DNA from: Kingdonia uniflora
Taxonomy: Eukaryota > Streptophyta > Magnoliopsida > Ranunculales > Circaeasteraceae
DNA length: 64,000 bases
Assembly: GCA_014058105.1 (NCBI GenBank)
Contig: JACGCM010001209.1
Span: 1-64,000 of the forward strand
Direction of reading: 5' to 3'
Shown here: piece after piece, positions 23,524-35,573 of the stretch
Layout: the number at the start of each line of letters is the position of its first letter
Numbering within the stretch: position 1 is the stretch's first letter
Program-made: the position numbers and the translations under genes
Notes under the pieces: model-generated
Told to the model about the DNA's origin: nothing
What the model saw: the letters and a program-made list of their open reading frames with translations, nothing else
The model's database searches: none

Positions 23524-26500
23524 ATGGGTAAGAAAGATGTGGTTTTTGGTGAAGACGATATTATCTGTAATGATTATCTGAAGAAAATGAGACATCGTAA
23601 AAGAGGTTATCATCTAGGAGAATGTGCGTGGGCACTCACATATAGACCTTGTGTGCAATCAAAGGGAAAAAAAAGTTACGAAGTAGGAAGCTTGAGTTGG
23701 AAAGAGTTCAAAGTGTTGGTGAGGAATCAATTTTATCCTATTGGGTATGAGCAAGAGAGATGGTTCAAATGACATCATTTGCGCCAAAAGTATAGGCAAT
23801 CCGTACAAGAGTTCACTACGGAGTTTTATAACCAAGTTTTGGTTTTGGGCATTGATGTGGACGAGTATGAAGTGTTCATGAAGCATACGGGGGGTTTGTC
23901 GGAGTCTATTCGAAAGGAGTTCAAACTATTTACTATAGAGAATATCGAAGATGTTACCATAAAAGTAATTGCTATTAAAAGTAAATACTTGAAGAGTGAC
24001 AAAAAAGACGACAATATCAAGTCAGGGTACAAGTCTAGTTGGAAGAATGAGCACAAAAAGGAGTCCAAATAAGATGGGTCTTCATCCAAGGGGAATTATT
24101 GCAGTCATTACAAGGCAAATGGGTATATTTCAGATAAATGTTGGAAACTTCACCCGGAGCTTAGGTCGAAGTAGGAGAGGAGTAATAGAGAGATTGAGAG
24201 ATAAAAACATGTACTAGCCGCAACGATTGTTAATATTTTGAATTTAGATAAACTAAATCATAAGTTTACCCTTATGTTTAAGCAAACTATGTCTACCAGG
24301 AAGACGAATCGAAAATAACATTTTTATGTCAGTATTTAGGTGAAACAGAGTTTAGTAGAGGTCATCATTGATCTGGATAGTCATATAAATTTGATCTCTG
24401 AGGTGGTGGTGAAGAAGATGGGTTTGACTACTACGGCTTATTCTAAACTGTATAGTTTGGGGTGAATTTAGAAAGAAGCGGAGTTGAAGATCACGAAGCA
24501 GTGTATGTTTAAGTTTGCGATCACTGAGTTATTTATTGACGAGGTGATGTATGAGTTGATTCATTTAGATTTGTGTCAAGTCATTTTGGGTAACCCTTAT
24601 CTTTGGGACCAAAATATGATTCATTATCGTAGAGCTCGCAATTATCGTCTTGTGAAGATGGGAAATGAGTTTCATACCAATGTTTGTAAGGAGCATATCA
24701 CCACCAAAAATTTAGTAACGGCGACTCAGGTGAAGAGGTTGGTTAATGCAAGTGGCAAGCTTGTATTGTTGTTAGTACGGCCAGCTCAAGAGGTTCCGTC
24801 GGCTAGGGTATTGTCTAATTTGGCAATATCTCATAAGCAATAAACCAAAATAGAGAAGTTGCAAACATAGTATAAAGACATGTTTCTAGGAATAGAAAGG
24901 ATGTCGTGCAAGAGGGATGTGGAGCATGATATCACATTGGTGAATGGTGAATTGTATCGAATTTCTATAACTGAGTCTTATGAGATCAAGAAACAAGTAC
25001 AAGAGCACCTAGAGCAAGGGCTTATTAATCTGAGTTGTTCACCCTGTAGTTCACCGATGTTATTGGTGTCGAAGAAGGATGGGTTTTGGAGAATGTGTGT
25101 AGATTATCAGGCGCTGAATAAGATTACTGTGAAAAATCATTATTCACTTCCACAGATTGATGAGCTTTTAGATGAGCTGTAGAAGACTCAGTTTTTTACT
25201 AAGCTAGATCTTAAGTTGGGTTACCATCAAGTTAGAATTCGAGAAAAAGATACATGGAAGATGACTTTCAAGACCAAACAAGGACTTTTCGAGTGGTTGG
25301 TGATGCCTTTTGGGTTATGCAACGCTCCAGCGATATTTATACGGTTGATGAATGAGGTACTTCGTATTATTATTGATGATTTTGTGATTATGTATTTAGA
25401 TGATATCTTGATATATAATCAGACATGGGAGGAACACCTCGTGCATATACTCAAAGTACTGGAAGCATTGCGATAACAACAACTCTTTCTAAATGGGAAG
25501 TGTGAGTTTGGGAAGAAGGAACTAATGTACTTGGGATTCATTATTGGTAGAGGTGAACTTAGGTAGATCCAGAGAAGGTCTCAGTTATTACTAATTGGCC
25601 TAGACCCTATACAGTGATGGAAGTGCGAAGTTTTATGGGTTCTTGTTAGTATTTACGAAAGTTTATTCGACATTTTTTTACAGATTGCAGCACCTTTAAA
25701 TTCTTTGACAACGGCCGGTGTAAAGTTTGTGTGGAAAAATCACCATGAGAAGACCTTTCAGTTACTGAAGCGAAAGATTATAGATGCACCAGTGTTAGTG
25801 TTTCCAAATTAATATCTACCTTTTGAGGTCGAAACAGATGCGTCAGACTGTACATTAGGGGCAATTCTATTACAAGATGGAAAGTCGGTTGCCTACCATT
25901 CTGAGATATTTACAGGAACAGTACGTAAATATCTTACCTATGATTAGGAGTTCTACGCACTATATCAATCAGTGAAGCATTGACGAAGTTACTTATTAGG
26001 GAAGGAGGTTGTGGTACATTTCGATCATAAACCGTTGCAGTTCTTATCTACACAGTTCAAGCTACAACAAGCTCGCCATATTAAGTGGATGTCATATTTA
26101 TAACAATTTACCTTGATTATCAAGTATAAGAAGGGTATGGACAACAAAATGGTTTATATGTTATCTCGGCCCCCATTACCAACTATTTTTACTTTATTGG
26201 TAGCTATGCAGATGCAACCTATTATTTTGTCTCAATATGATGCAGGGCATGACGACGACAAGGAGCTCAGCGTGATTCCCCAAATGTTGTTTTAAGGCAA
26301 GACATGTGAGTATGAATTGAAGGGTGGATTGATTTATAAGGGCAATCTACTATGTATTCCTGAGAGTTTAGACTAATTATATTAGATTAGAAAGGCACAT
26401 TATTCCTGGGTGGCAAGTCATTTTGGGATTGAGAAGACTCTTTTAAATTTGAAGCGTTATGTCTATTTGCCAAAGATACAAGTGGATGTTACACATGTGG

Positions 26501-27500
26501 TTCGTGGTTGTGTTTTATACAATACATCGAAACCTTTAAATCGTAAGTTAGGACTGTACTTACCATTACTAGTTTCTAGTTAACCTTGGGAGAACATCTC
26601 GATAGATTTTATAGGTGGTTTACCCATGACCAAGTGTAAGAATGAGTATTTTTTTGTGGTGGTAGATTGATTAAGTAAGATAATAATTTTTATTCTATAC
26701 CAGAAGACGGTCACCGGGGAAGGAGCAACATGATTGTTTTTCAGAGACGTCTAAAGGTATTTCGGGTTCCCTTCTTATATTATTTATGATAGGGATAACC
26801 ACTTTTTGGGGCATTTCTGGAAATCGTTATGAGGGATGGACACAAAGTTGAAGAGAAGTATCGTTTTTCATTCGCAGACTGACGGGTAAACAGAGGTAGT
26901 TAATCGCACTTTGGTTCACTTATTACGAGAATTCTATTTTAAGCATCTTAAGACTTGGGATGAGAGTTTGCCATATTTTTAGTTTGCTTTTAACCAGGCG
27001 ATTAATGGTTCCACTTTGAAGTCTCCATTTGAAATTTGTTTTGGGTACTTGCCTCAAATCCCCTTTGATATGGTTTTTAGTCTTGGTGACCAAGACGGTG
27101 TCTGGGAAAGAGGAAAAGGAACAAGTTAAAGCTTAGCGTTTTACTGAGAGGAGATGCAAGGTTCATGAGGTGGTTGAAGTACAATTGAATAAGACTCAAG
27201 TGAAGTATAAAGCTTGACCCGAAACCTTGGGTTGATTGTACTTTTCAGGAGGGCGACCTCGTTTGGTTCCATTTGGGTAAGGAATAACTAAACAGAGAAG
27301 GTAAGAAACTCAAGCTGATCTGTTATGGTCAATTTGAGATACTCAATAAGATTGGTGACAATACATTTCGACTGGATTTGCCACCATTTATGAAGATGTA
27401 TTCGGTGATTAATACAAAACATTTGAAGCTGCTTGAGCCGTCTCTTTTAAATGAAGACTCTACAATCAACACTCGCTTACCGTCAGTTGATGACTTGTAG
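23524..27500 (+). pseudogene. Gypsy gag-pol
   Basis: Gag occupies 23524-24072 (SWKEFKVLVRNQFYPIGYEQ, QSVQEFTTEFYNQ, MKHTGGLSESIRKE). A damaged zinc knuckle follows at ~24090-24140 (CSHYKANGYISDKCWKLHPE), then a protease region of low clarity. RT spans 24880-25476: SSPMLLVSKKDGFWRMCVDY, then FTKLDLKLGYHQVRI after an in-frame stop at 25180, MPFGLCNAP, and the active-site box MYLDDILIY with YLDD at 25393-25404. RNase H is at ~25830-26170 (ETDASDCTLGAILLQDG, SYLLGKEVVVHFDHKPLQ). Integrase is at ~26390-27090, with HYSWVASHFGIEKTLLNLK and PWENISIDFIGGLPMTK. A C-terminal domain (QFEILNKIGDNTFRLDLP) ends at ~27440. It has many nonsense codons and frameshifts. Confidence 0.93.
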
Positions 27501-27713
27501 ATGAAATAAGAAGATCCGTTGCATAAGGATAATATTCTAGAGAGGAAAGTTTATGCTACAAGACGGGGTAGTATTAAGTCGTTCCGAGTTGGGAAGATAG
27601 GTCAACTACCTAGCAAGTCGAAGTGGTACAATAGGGAAATGGGCACGATAGTATTCCTTTATCTCTAGTTCTATCTTGACCAGGAGCTCAAGGTTCCTAA
27701 AGAGGGGAGCCAT

Positions 27714-28235
27714 GATCCAGGAGGGTCTGAAGATCAAATCCCTTAAAAAGATGCCAACTCGTTCGAATAAACCTTGGAGCCGTTTGAACGAGATATGAGG
27801 ATAACAAGCCAATTTTGCCTGCCTTATTTTGTAGGCTTAAATTGGCAAGTCGTTTGAGCGACATGGTTCCTAGAAGGCCAATTTTGTCTGCCTCGTTTTG
27901 TAGGCTTAAAATGGCAAGTCGTCCAAACGACTAGGTTCCCAGAAGACCAATTACGTCTGCCTTGATTTCTTAAGCCAGTCATGGGTTCGTTGGAACGACT
28001 ATCGCGTTCTCTTCATTATTTAGTACGTTAAGGGCATAATTATCCTATTTTCTAACTAGGAAACTTGTAACCTTCATAAAGGGGTAAGGTTATATAAGAT
28101 AAATCAATTGAAGAGGAATTCAATTGAAATCAAATCATTGAGCAATTAAAGCTCTTAAAGTAAAATTTTCCCGCCAAATTGTTGTTCTTCACATTAATTC
28201 TCTGATTAAGTTAATCTCAATTCGATTGTAGATTA
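27714..28235 (+). repeat. Gypsy LTR, plus orientation
   Basis: About 520 bp. The same LTR occurs inverted at 33455-34426. Shared blocks include GGGCATAATTATCCTATTTT, AAATCAAATCATTGAGCAAT and TTGTTGTTCTTCACATTAAT. Its U5 end (..TCGATTGTAGATTA) abuts minus-strand LINE sequence rather than a gag leader. Confidence 0.9.
27779..27985 (+). promoter_or_regulatory. Three ~69-bp repeats in LTR U3
   Basis: Units start at about 27779, 27849 and 27918. Each begins with a palindromic core (CCGTTTGAACG, GTCGTTTGAGCGAC, GTCGTCCAAACGAC) followed by GG(A/C)CCAATT(T/A)..GTCTGCCT and TAGGCTTAAA. Direct repeats with dyad cores in U3 are typical of LTR enhancers. The role is inferred, not shown. The inverted LTR at 33455-34426 carries the same units. 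Confidence 0.6.
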
Positions 28236-31200
28236 GCTGAAGGATGAGGTTCGTGGGCAAGCCTTCATTCATTGTTCTCCAAATAAAATATTGATCTCTG
28301 AACAATGTATATATGCATCTTCCATATAGTTTCTCAGGCTTTTTGTACTGCTTTTTGAAAGGACTAGTGCTACGAGGTGAATTAGGGACAACAGAGATGG
28401 TTTTATAAATAGATTTAACCATGAGAATACCATTATTTTCTTGCCTCCAACGAAGGATGTCTTTTTTTTGTATATAATGAGGGGAATTTTGTAAATTTCT
28501 ACTGCAATGCAATCTAGGAAGATGACAACAATAAGGCCGGTCTTCCAAGAAATAGAAATATGACATATGAGGTCTGACACTTTGGGAAGAGTTTTTTCCT
28601 TAGGAATCAGACCAATAGATCTACCAAACTGGAGGGTAGGGGTCCAAAGCTCTAGCCAAAAGTCGATGTTCTTTCCTGTACCAATGTGCCAACAAAGAAG
28701 AGGCCAAATATTAATACGAGATCTTGAGATGCTTTCCAAATCCAAGAGTTACTAGGCTTTATGCTAACCGTCATAGGGGAATCTTTCGGAGAGTATTTTC
28801 TCATCATAGAGCTAGCTCATAACTTGTCTGGCTCTTTTATGATTCTCCAGAATAACTTGGCCAAAAGCGCTTGATTATGGAAACCATAAATTCTGGTACC
28901 TAGACCACTTTTCTTTTAGGGTCTACAATTTTATTTCTAACTTATAAGGTGTGTTTTATTCTTTCCTTCATTGTTCGTTCCCCAAAGGAATCTGGTATAA
29001 AGGGAGTCAATTTTTTACATTTATTAATGGGAAAGGGAAACACAGACATGAGGTAAGATTCTGTCTCAATTAACAGGAAAACTCATTCTTATTGAAGTTG
29101 TTAACTCAGTAACCTTCAACTCTGTTGGAAACTTGAGAGATGATGTTGTTGAAATCCAAGGACTTCACACGGCTAAAAACAAGGGTAGGGCACCAAAATA
29201 CTTTTCTCCAACAACGTTCTTTTTAATACGAAGGAGTTTCAAAATCATTTTATGGTGTTTATGATGCATATTTTTGCTAAACATGAGACATGACTTATCA
29301 AAATTTATTTCTTGTCCGGAAGCATCTTTGAATACATGCTTCATCCTCGAGAATACTCGCTTCATCCAAGTTAGCACAGCAGAGGACAAAACTATCATCT
29401 ACAAAGAGCAGATGGGAGATAAGTGTACTCGTTTTGCTATAGTATTTTATGCGGTGAATGTTCCCACAAACCTCTTGTTTAAGAAGGAGTCGAGAAAGTA
29501 CTTCGAAAAAAATGATAAAATGAAAGGAAGAAAGCAGATCACCTTGCCTAATATATACCACTTCCCGGGTTAAGAAAACCATAAGACGAGCCATTCAAGA
29601 TAAAAGAAAAGTCAGTGGTAGAAATACATTGATGAATCTCGTTGCACCACTTGTTACAGAAACCTAACGCTTTGAGGGTATTGATAAGAAAAAACCATTC
29701 AACTCTATCAAAAGCCTTGCTCAGGTCAAGTTTGATGGTCATACATCCGGAAGCTCCTTTTTTCTTTGTAAGAGTGTTAAGATTTTCCTGTGCGAGGATG
29801 ATATTGTCAGAAATTTGTCTCCCTGGGACAAAAATGTTTTAGGAGAGAGATATAATCTTTTCGAAAAGGGGTTTGAGTCTATTGGCAAGGATATTGGTAA
29901 TCACTTTGAACTTCACGTTGTAGAGGCTAATGGGTCTAAAGTGGCTCGGTTTCTCAGGATTGGGCTTCTTAGATGTGAGAGTGATATTTGTGTAGTTTAT
30001 CTTTTTAAGAAGATGCCCAGAGCTGAAGAAAAATTAACAACAAGAAATTAGTCATGGCCAACAGTGTCCCAAAACTTCTGGTAAAAAAGAGGGTGAAACC
30101 TTCTGGGCCTAGTATTTTTTGAGGATTCATAGAGAAAAAAGCTTCGCAAACTTCTTTAAGGGATGGCTCGTTGGTGAGGGTGGCATTATCAGATGACATA
30201 TTCAAAAAGATTTAAATCAACAACTTTAAGTTGGGGATTAAAGGTGGTAAAAAGCTCCTTGAAATGATTGATAATAGTATTCCCAATATTTTCTCTACCT
30301 TGAACTCATTCTTCATTGTAGTCCTGGATTTTGAGGATGTGATTACGCTTCCTACGATTAATGGTCGATTGGGGAAAAAATCTAGTGCTTATGTGTCCTT
30401 CTCCAAGCCAAGATTCTCTAGATTTGTCCTGCCAAAGCTTCTCTTCTTGTAAAAGAATATAGTTAAGCTCATCCTGAAGATCTTTGTCAAAGGCTCCATA
30501 GGTAGTGGAGGGTGGGTTCATTTGATGTTTGGCAATGTATTCTCTGATCTTAACAATCTTATAGTGGATATGCCCCAAAACGTCATTGCTCTAAGTTGAG
30601 AGCTCTTTCTTGGTGTTTCTAAGCTTCTTGCACAATCTATTATGCTTTAATCCTCCCAGATGTGGGGTCTAGGCTTTTCTGATGACCTCTTTACAATTAG
30701 GGGACTGAGCCTAAAAGGGCTGAAATTGAAATTGTCTAGGATGCTTTTCAAGATGGACGATAGTGTCAATAACTATAGGGCCGTGGTTAGAGCCAATAAA
30801 CAGAAGATTTGTAACGTGAGTATTAGGGAAGAGAGATGACCAAGAGGTAGATGTGAGACCCCTATCAAGTAGCCTCATTCTTAGCTCTGTGCATTTTTTT
30901 TTGTTAGACCAGGTAAAATGAACTTCAAAAAATTCAAGGTCGAGCAGAGATTCACCAAATATAAAATCTTCAAGATGATTAAAAAAGTTGTTATTATTGG
31001 GGCCACCTTCGAACTTTTCTACCTAACTCAAGATGCAATTAAGGTCACCAAGGGCAATTAATCTAGGGATAGATGAACAAACTAGATAAAGTGGCCGGGA
31101 GAACGCTCCAAAAGGCATTGCAGAAACTTAGGAGCAGAGCCAAGGTGTGGGGGGAGAATCTGGAGGATCGTCCGGGGGGGATAAAAGTGATGAGGGCGTC

Positions 31201-31733
31201 AATAACTTGGGGAGAAGAAGAAAGGACAGAGAGATGAATATTAGACTTTTAGCCCAACCAAAGCCCTCCCCCAAATGTGTTAGAGGCGCTAACACAAAAG
31301 GAATTAACAAAACCAATAGAGGCAAATATGGCAAAAGATGAGCAGGATGGGGCTTTCGTTTCATATAGAAAAATGATGTCGGGGTCATAAAATTTACCAC
31401 AAGTTTTGAGCTCACGGAGGGTGGATGGTTTCTCGATCCCCCTACAATTCCAAGAGAAAATTATCACTTACAACCAAGGGCCGGTGTCGGGGCCACTTCT
31501 GGTAGAACAAGATGAAATAAAAAACATTATATTTTACAACTATTGCTTTGGTTTATGTGGTAAATTATTTTACCCGGACAATGAAAAGTTAGGAACTTCC
31601 GAAACGATTTGGCTTTGAGTTTGGAAATAGAGACGAAGCGAGATTGATCTTTAAGATAAGTAAAATAATGGTAAGCCTTGTGCGGAATAGAAACACCAAC
31701 CAATTTGCTACCTGATAAATTTGAAACATCCAC
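28236..31733 (-). pseudogene. L1-type LINE, 5' part (endonuclease + RT)
   Basis: Minus-strand non-LTR retrotransposon ORF2 in broken frames. The APE endonuclease start is at ~31467 (FSWNCRGIEKPSTLRELK, PDIIFLYETKAP). The pre-RT region (EEKLWQDKSRESWLGEGHIS) is at ~30440. RT follows ([16 protein letters not shown] at ~29735; RQGDLLSSFHF and SHLLFVDDSFVL, 29594-29380), then zf-RVT (FIWRTMNEGLPTNLIL, ~28270), where the element stops abruptly against the gypsy LTR. The missing C-terminal part is at 34427-35573 on the plus strand. The RT box reads FVDD instead of FADD. An upstream open stretch (31527-31733) may be the end of ORF1 or a leader. Confidence 0.9.
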
Positions 31734-32244
31734 ATTTTGTATTTATTTTATTTCGTGTTAAGTGTAAGCACTATCTCGTAGTTATTCATCGCCAGAAAGT
31801 GCACGTGGAACGACTACAGCTGGACTGACACCGAACATATACGTTGGCTTTATACCTTTTCACTCAAATACTCTGCCCATTAGTATTTTATAAAATGAAC
31901 AAAAGAAGTGTATTTTTTTTTATGAAAATAGGTTTTTGTTAGAACATACTTTTGTTCTATTCAAATAAACCTGGCAGAACCATCTCTATTCGAATAGACT
32001 TTTACTGTATTCGAATAGACCTGGTCCTGTTTGAATAAACTTCTGTTATGTTCAAACAGAACAGTCAGAACCCTCCCTGCTTGAATAAATTTTTACTATG
32101 TTCGAACAGAGTACGAGATTTTCAATTTTCTTATAAAAGACTTCTTTTTTATTTTGATGTACACCTCTTCCAAAGCTAATTTTAGGGTTTGAGATATTTT
32201 TAGAGATGAGGAAATTCAACGAGAGATTCAACGAGAATTAACCC
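31734..32244. repeat. Degenerate TTCGAATAGAC repeats
   Basis: Between about 31930 and 32110, short related units (TATTCGAATAGAC, TGTTTGAATAAAC, TGTTCGAACAGA) recur with ~20-30 bp spacing, often in phrases such as GACCTGG or CAGAACC. They resemble the U3 units of the gypsy LTRs and the repeats at 50150-50340. Non-coding; possibly a decayed LTR. Confidence 0.45.
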
Positions 32245-32553
32245 TCAAGTTGAAACAATTAATACTAAGTATTCTCAATTGCATAAAATAAATGTCAAAA
32301 GACCCAGGGTTTATGAGATTTACCCCAAACTCTATAATATATATATCTCTCTCTCTAAGGCTAAGTCCTTTCTCTCACTAAAACTAACATACTAAATAAA
32401 CTAACCTTAGGCTAGACCTAACACAAATGGAAACCCTAGCTAGACTCTAATTATGAGATTTCTCATAATTATAATGCAATTAAAGTAAATATCACGAACT
32501 AAATAAGAGAATGTAAAAGGGGATGACCACGTGACTTATCAGTAACGCAGTAG
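32245..32553 (-). repeat. LTR fragment, same family as 54435-54804
   Basis: Shares with 54480-54803 the blocks CTCAATTGCATAAAATAAA, GTCAAAAGACCCAGGGTTTA, GAAACCCTAGCT and ACGTGACTTATCA, in the same order and orientation. No internal region or second LTR is adjacent. Confidence 0.8.
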
Positions 32554-32839
32554 AAAATATAGAAGGGGATAATTTATGAGACATATCTCAAATAAATTTG
32601 CTATAATGTACGTGAATTTATGCATTTGTGTGTGCATCTTTACTTGGGGTGGGCTTGTCCTACAATCAACTGAAGACGGTTATTTTATTTTATTTTAGAG
32701 TCTTAATAATTTTTATAATACGAATGATCCACGGAAGAAAGAGATAGATTCGATATCAATTGATTTTACTTAATTGAAATTAAGAGAAAAAAAAACACCT
32801 TATTATTGATTTTAGAATACTAAAAGTAAGATCTAAAGG

Positions 32840-33408
32840 TCTAGGGTTTATAGTTTTCTACCACGTGAGTACGTGACTTGCGAATTTCAATGTAGAAAAA
32901 CATATTTTCTGAGCATTTGAATATTCGTAAACTAAAAAATAATTTCTAACCTATCTAACCAGTTATCAAATTTATCAACATCGATTGAACCGTCGAATAC
33001 TAGAATTTGAATTTTAAAATCGATACGAAGATTACGCATAGGATTCATGAACTTACCAATAACCGATATCTCCTCGACGGATTTGGCATCTCTAGAATCT
33101 CTATCTTCCTCTTCGTTACCCTCGTTTCTCTCCTCTTCCGTAACTCTTTTATTCTTCGTGCGCTCTTGCCATTTCGTCGAAGTGGATGCTTTCGCAAGGT
33201 TCGCTAGACGTAAATGCTCTACCAACTCCCATAGAGTAGTAGTTAGGTAAAAAAAAATTATTTCCAACTTCGTGAGTCGATCTTCAAAATTACCCATCTC
33301 CAAATTTATCATCTTCTTTGAGCTAGGTTTTTGGTAAATCTTCAACGGACTCACTAAAATCTCCTTCGTTTGTTTGAGCCGGTGATGTGTAAAGACTATA
33401 AACCACAA
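32840..33408 (-). pseudogene. Gypsy gag N-terminus
   Basis: Minus-strand gag downstream of the inverted LTR: MGNFEDRLTKLE, a charged Glu/Lys-rich spacer (EERNEGNEEEDRDSRDAK), then FDGSIDVDKFDNWLDRLE, typical of plant Ty3-gypsy gag. A frameshift at ~32940 is followed by VYEYSNAQKICFSTLKFASH and VLTW then a stop. Gag ends there; no pol follows. It is therefore only the 5' end of an element. Confidence 0.85.
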
Positions 33409-33442
33409 CCCCCCACCCCCCTCGTGAATTGTTACTTAAAAA

Positions 33443-34426
33443 TTTGATACCACTTAATCCACAATCGAAGTTAGATTAACCTAATCGAAGAATTAATGTG
33501 AAGAACAACAATTTTGTGAGATAATTTCTCTTGAAGAGCTTTCATTGCTCAATGATTTGATTTTAATTAAATTTCTCTTCAAGTCCTAAGTCTAGATTAC
33601 AAAACTTGGATTGATTTATCTTGCCTAGCCCTTTATGAGGGTTACAAGTTTCTTAGTTACAAAATAGGATAATTATGCCCTTAAACGCACTAAATAATAA
33701 AGAAAACACGATAGTTATTCGAACGAATCCATGGGTCATTCGAATGATTGGCTTAATTTGTAACACCCCGGTTGAGCGGGTATTGAAAAGGTGCCTAGCC
33801 CATTAGCGGTGACGGTAGCACCAATAGTTTAGTCCCACATCGCTTAAAATCCTGCCACGTGTATGATCTTTAAGTTAAGATTTCACTTTATATGTCACCG
33901 AAGTCTTTTCTTAGGAATAAAAATCCCACACTGCTGGAGATTCGCAGTGGTTAAGTGGGTACAATATCGGTGCTCGTAGAGTAAGGTCGTGACAAAATGG
34001 TATCAGAGTCGGGGATGGCTTGATCTTAAAGGTGGAGAGACTGTAACACCCCGACTGAGTGGGTATTGGAAAGGCACCTAGCCCATTAGCGGTGACAGTA
34101 GCACCTGCAATGGTTAAGTGGGTACAATATCGATGCTCGTAAAGTGTGGCCGTGGCACAATTAAGCCCAGAAATTGAGGCAGACGTAATTGGTATTCTAG
34201 AAACCTAGTCTTTCAAGCGACTCACTATTTTAAGCCTACAAAATGAGGCAAACATAATTGGTCTTCTGGGAACCATGTCGTTCGAGCGGCTTGCCAATTT
34301 AAGCCTACAAAACGAAGCATACATAATTGGCTTGTTTTCTTCATATCTCATTTGAACGGCTCCAAGACTCGTTTGAACGAGTTAGCATCTTTTTAAGGGG
34401 TTTGATCTTCAGATCCTCCTGGAGCA
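33443..34426 (-). repeat. Gypsy 5' LTR and PBS, minus orientation, TRIM nested
   Basis: The LTR runs from 34426 down to 33455 and begins TGCTCCAGGAGG (the plus copy starts TGATCCAGGAGG). It is followed by a degenerate PBS, TGGTATCAAA (33443-33452), and gag. A TRIM at 33759-34157 splits the LTR; without it the LTR is ~570 bp, close to the plus copy at 27714-28235. Confidence 0.88.
33759..34157 (+). mobile_element. TRIM retroelement nested in gypsy LTR
   Basis: The 5' LTR is 33759-33994 (236 bp, TGTAACACCCCG..GTGACA). The PBS TGGTATCAGAGTC is at 33998-34010. Only about 30 bp of internal sequence follows, ending in the polypurine AAAGGTGGAGAGAC (34028-34041). The 3' LTR is 34042-34157, internally deleted to 116 bp. 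Flanks TAATT and CAATT are a 5-bp duplication with one mismatch. It has no coding capacity and must be mobilised in trans. Confidence 0.9.
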
Positions 34427-35573
34427 CCAACACCGAAAAGACCTAGGCGATTCCATTTGTCCAAGATGCGGAGTTGAAGAAGAATCCACAACACATGCTC
34501 ACTTCTTCTGTAAGAACCTTAAAAATATTTGGTATGACTTTGATCCCTCTCTTAACATTGATTCTTGGATTTATACTGACCTTCATCATAAGCTTTTTAT
34601 TGCCCTAGCTCATGCCCTTTGTTGTCACGACCCCACTCTACGAGCACCGATATTGTACCCACTTAACCACTGTGGATCTCCAGCAGTGGGGATTTTTTTC
34701 ATAAAAAAAGGCCTCGGTGACATGTAGAGTGAAATCTTAACTTAAGGACCATACACCTAGCAGGATCTTAAGCGATGTGGGACTAAACCATTGGTGCTAC
34801 CATCACCGCTAATGGGCTAGGCGCCTTTCCAATATCCGCTCAGCCGGGGCGTTACATTTGTTCTGGACAAGATACCATCTATTGTTAAAGCAACATCAAT
34901 ATTGTCATATATATTTTCTATATGGAACTCCATAAATGATATGATTTTTAATAATATAAAGACTAGTCCGTTAAAAGTTTTGTCTAAGGCAAAGAGCTAC
35001 CTTGTCAACAAACCACTTCCAACCATCTCTTCGCAACCAAAGATTTTAGGATCTATTCCAGTTGTCGAAGAAGGTTGGTGTATTATTACAATAGATGTTT
35101 CTTGGTCAAAAGGCTAAAGCTCTAATGGAATAAGTTATGTTATTTGGTCTTCAAATTATGAGATTATTGTCGCATGTCATGATACTATTTAAGTTATCGA
35201 TGCTGAGGAAGCAGAGGTAAAGGCAATTTTCAGAGGCTTAAAATTTGGCATGGAGCGGGAGATAACAAAAAATTGTATTATTGACGAGCTGCCAACGTAT
35301 TGTCAGCGCCTTTACATATAAAAGCGTTGACCTTTCATGGGGTGCTCTTACCATGGCACCAGAGATCATGCACCTTCTTTCCACTTTCGAAGATTTTAGT
35401 ATTATGTATATTCGTAGATCTTCAAATTTCGGTGCGCATGTTTTAGCGTCTTAGGGTGCCTTAACCCCCACTGTGTTTTGTAATAGGCCAGCTTCAGCGA
35501 TCAACTTCCTAAACTTTGTAGCTCCTGTTTGATCAATATATCCTTCGTTTACAAATAAAAAATAAAAAATAAT
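34427..35573 (+). pseudogene. L1-type LINE, 3' part (zf-RVT tail + RNase H)
   Basis: It opens with DSICPRCGVEEESTTHAHFF, the classic cysteine/histidine end of zf-RVT. Interrupted by a solo LTR at 34623-34856, it continues with IWNSINDMIFNN and an RNase H-like RVT_3 domain (IITIDVSWSKG, DAEEAEVKAIFRGLKFGM). It ends in A-rich AAATAAAAAATAAAAAATAA (~35554-35573), a plausible LINE tail. Its first codons connect in frame with the last codons of the minus-strand LINE at 28236, so the two are halves of one element. Confidence 0.88.
34623..34856 (-). mobile_element. Solo LTR of the same TRIM family
   Basis: 234 bp, reverse orientation, same blocks as the TRIM LTR (GCCCATTAGCGGTGA, AAGTGGGTACAATATCGGTG). 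Perfect 5-bp duplication TTTGT at 34618-34622 and 34857-34861. It splits the LINE 3' part between ..FIALAHALC and VLDKIPSIV. Confidence 0.95.

Larger units (their letters stand above)
23524..28235 (+). mobile_element. Ty3-gypsy element, 5' truncated, with 3' LTR
   Basis: A gag-pol body (23524-~27500), then a polypurine tract AAAGAGGGGAGCCA (27700-27713) and an LTR beginning TGATCCAGGAGG at 27714. The LTR ends at about 28235, where LINE sequence begins. No LTR lies upstream of gag, so the 5' end is lost. The sequence is heavily decayed, with many TAG/TAA/TGA codons. Confidence 0.9.

Noticed and set aside
31128..31415. Open stretches rich in Pro/Leu and Gly/Arg
   Set aside because: Broken-frame and antisense readings of the LINE endonuclease region.
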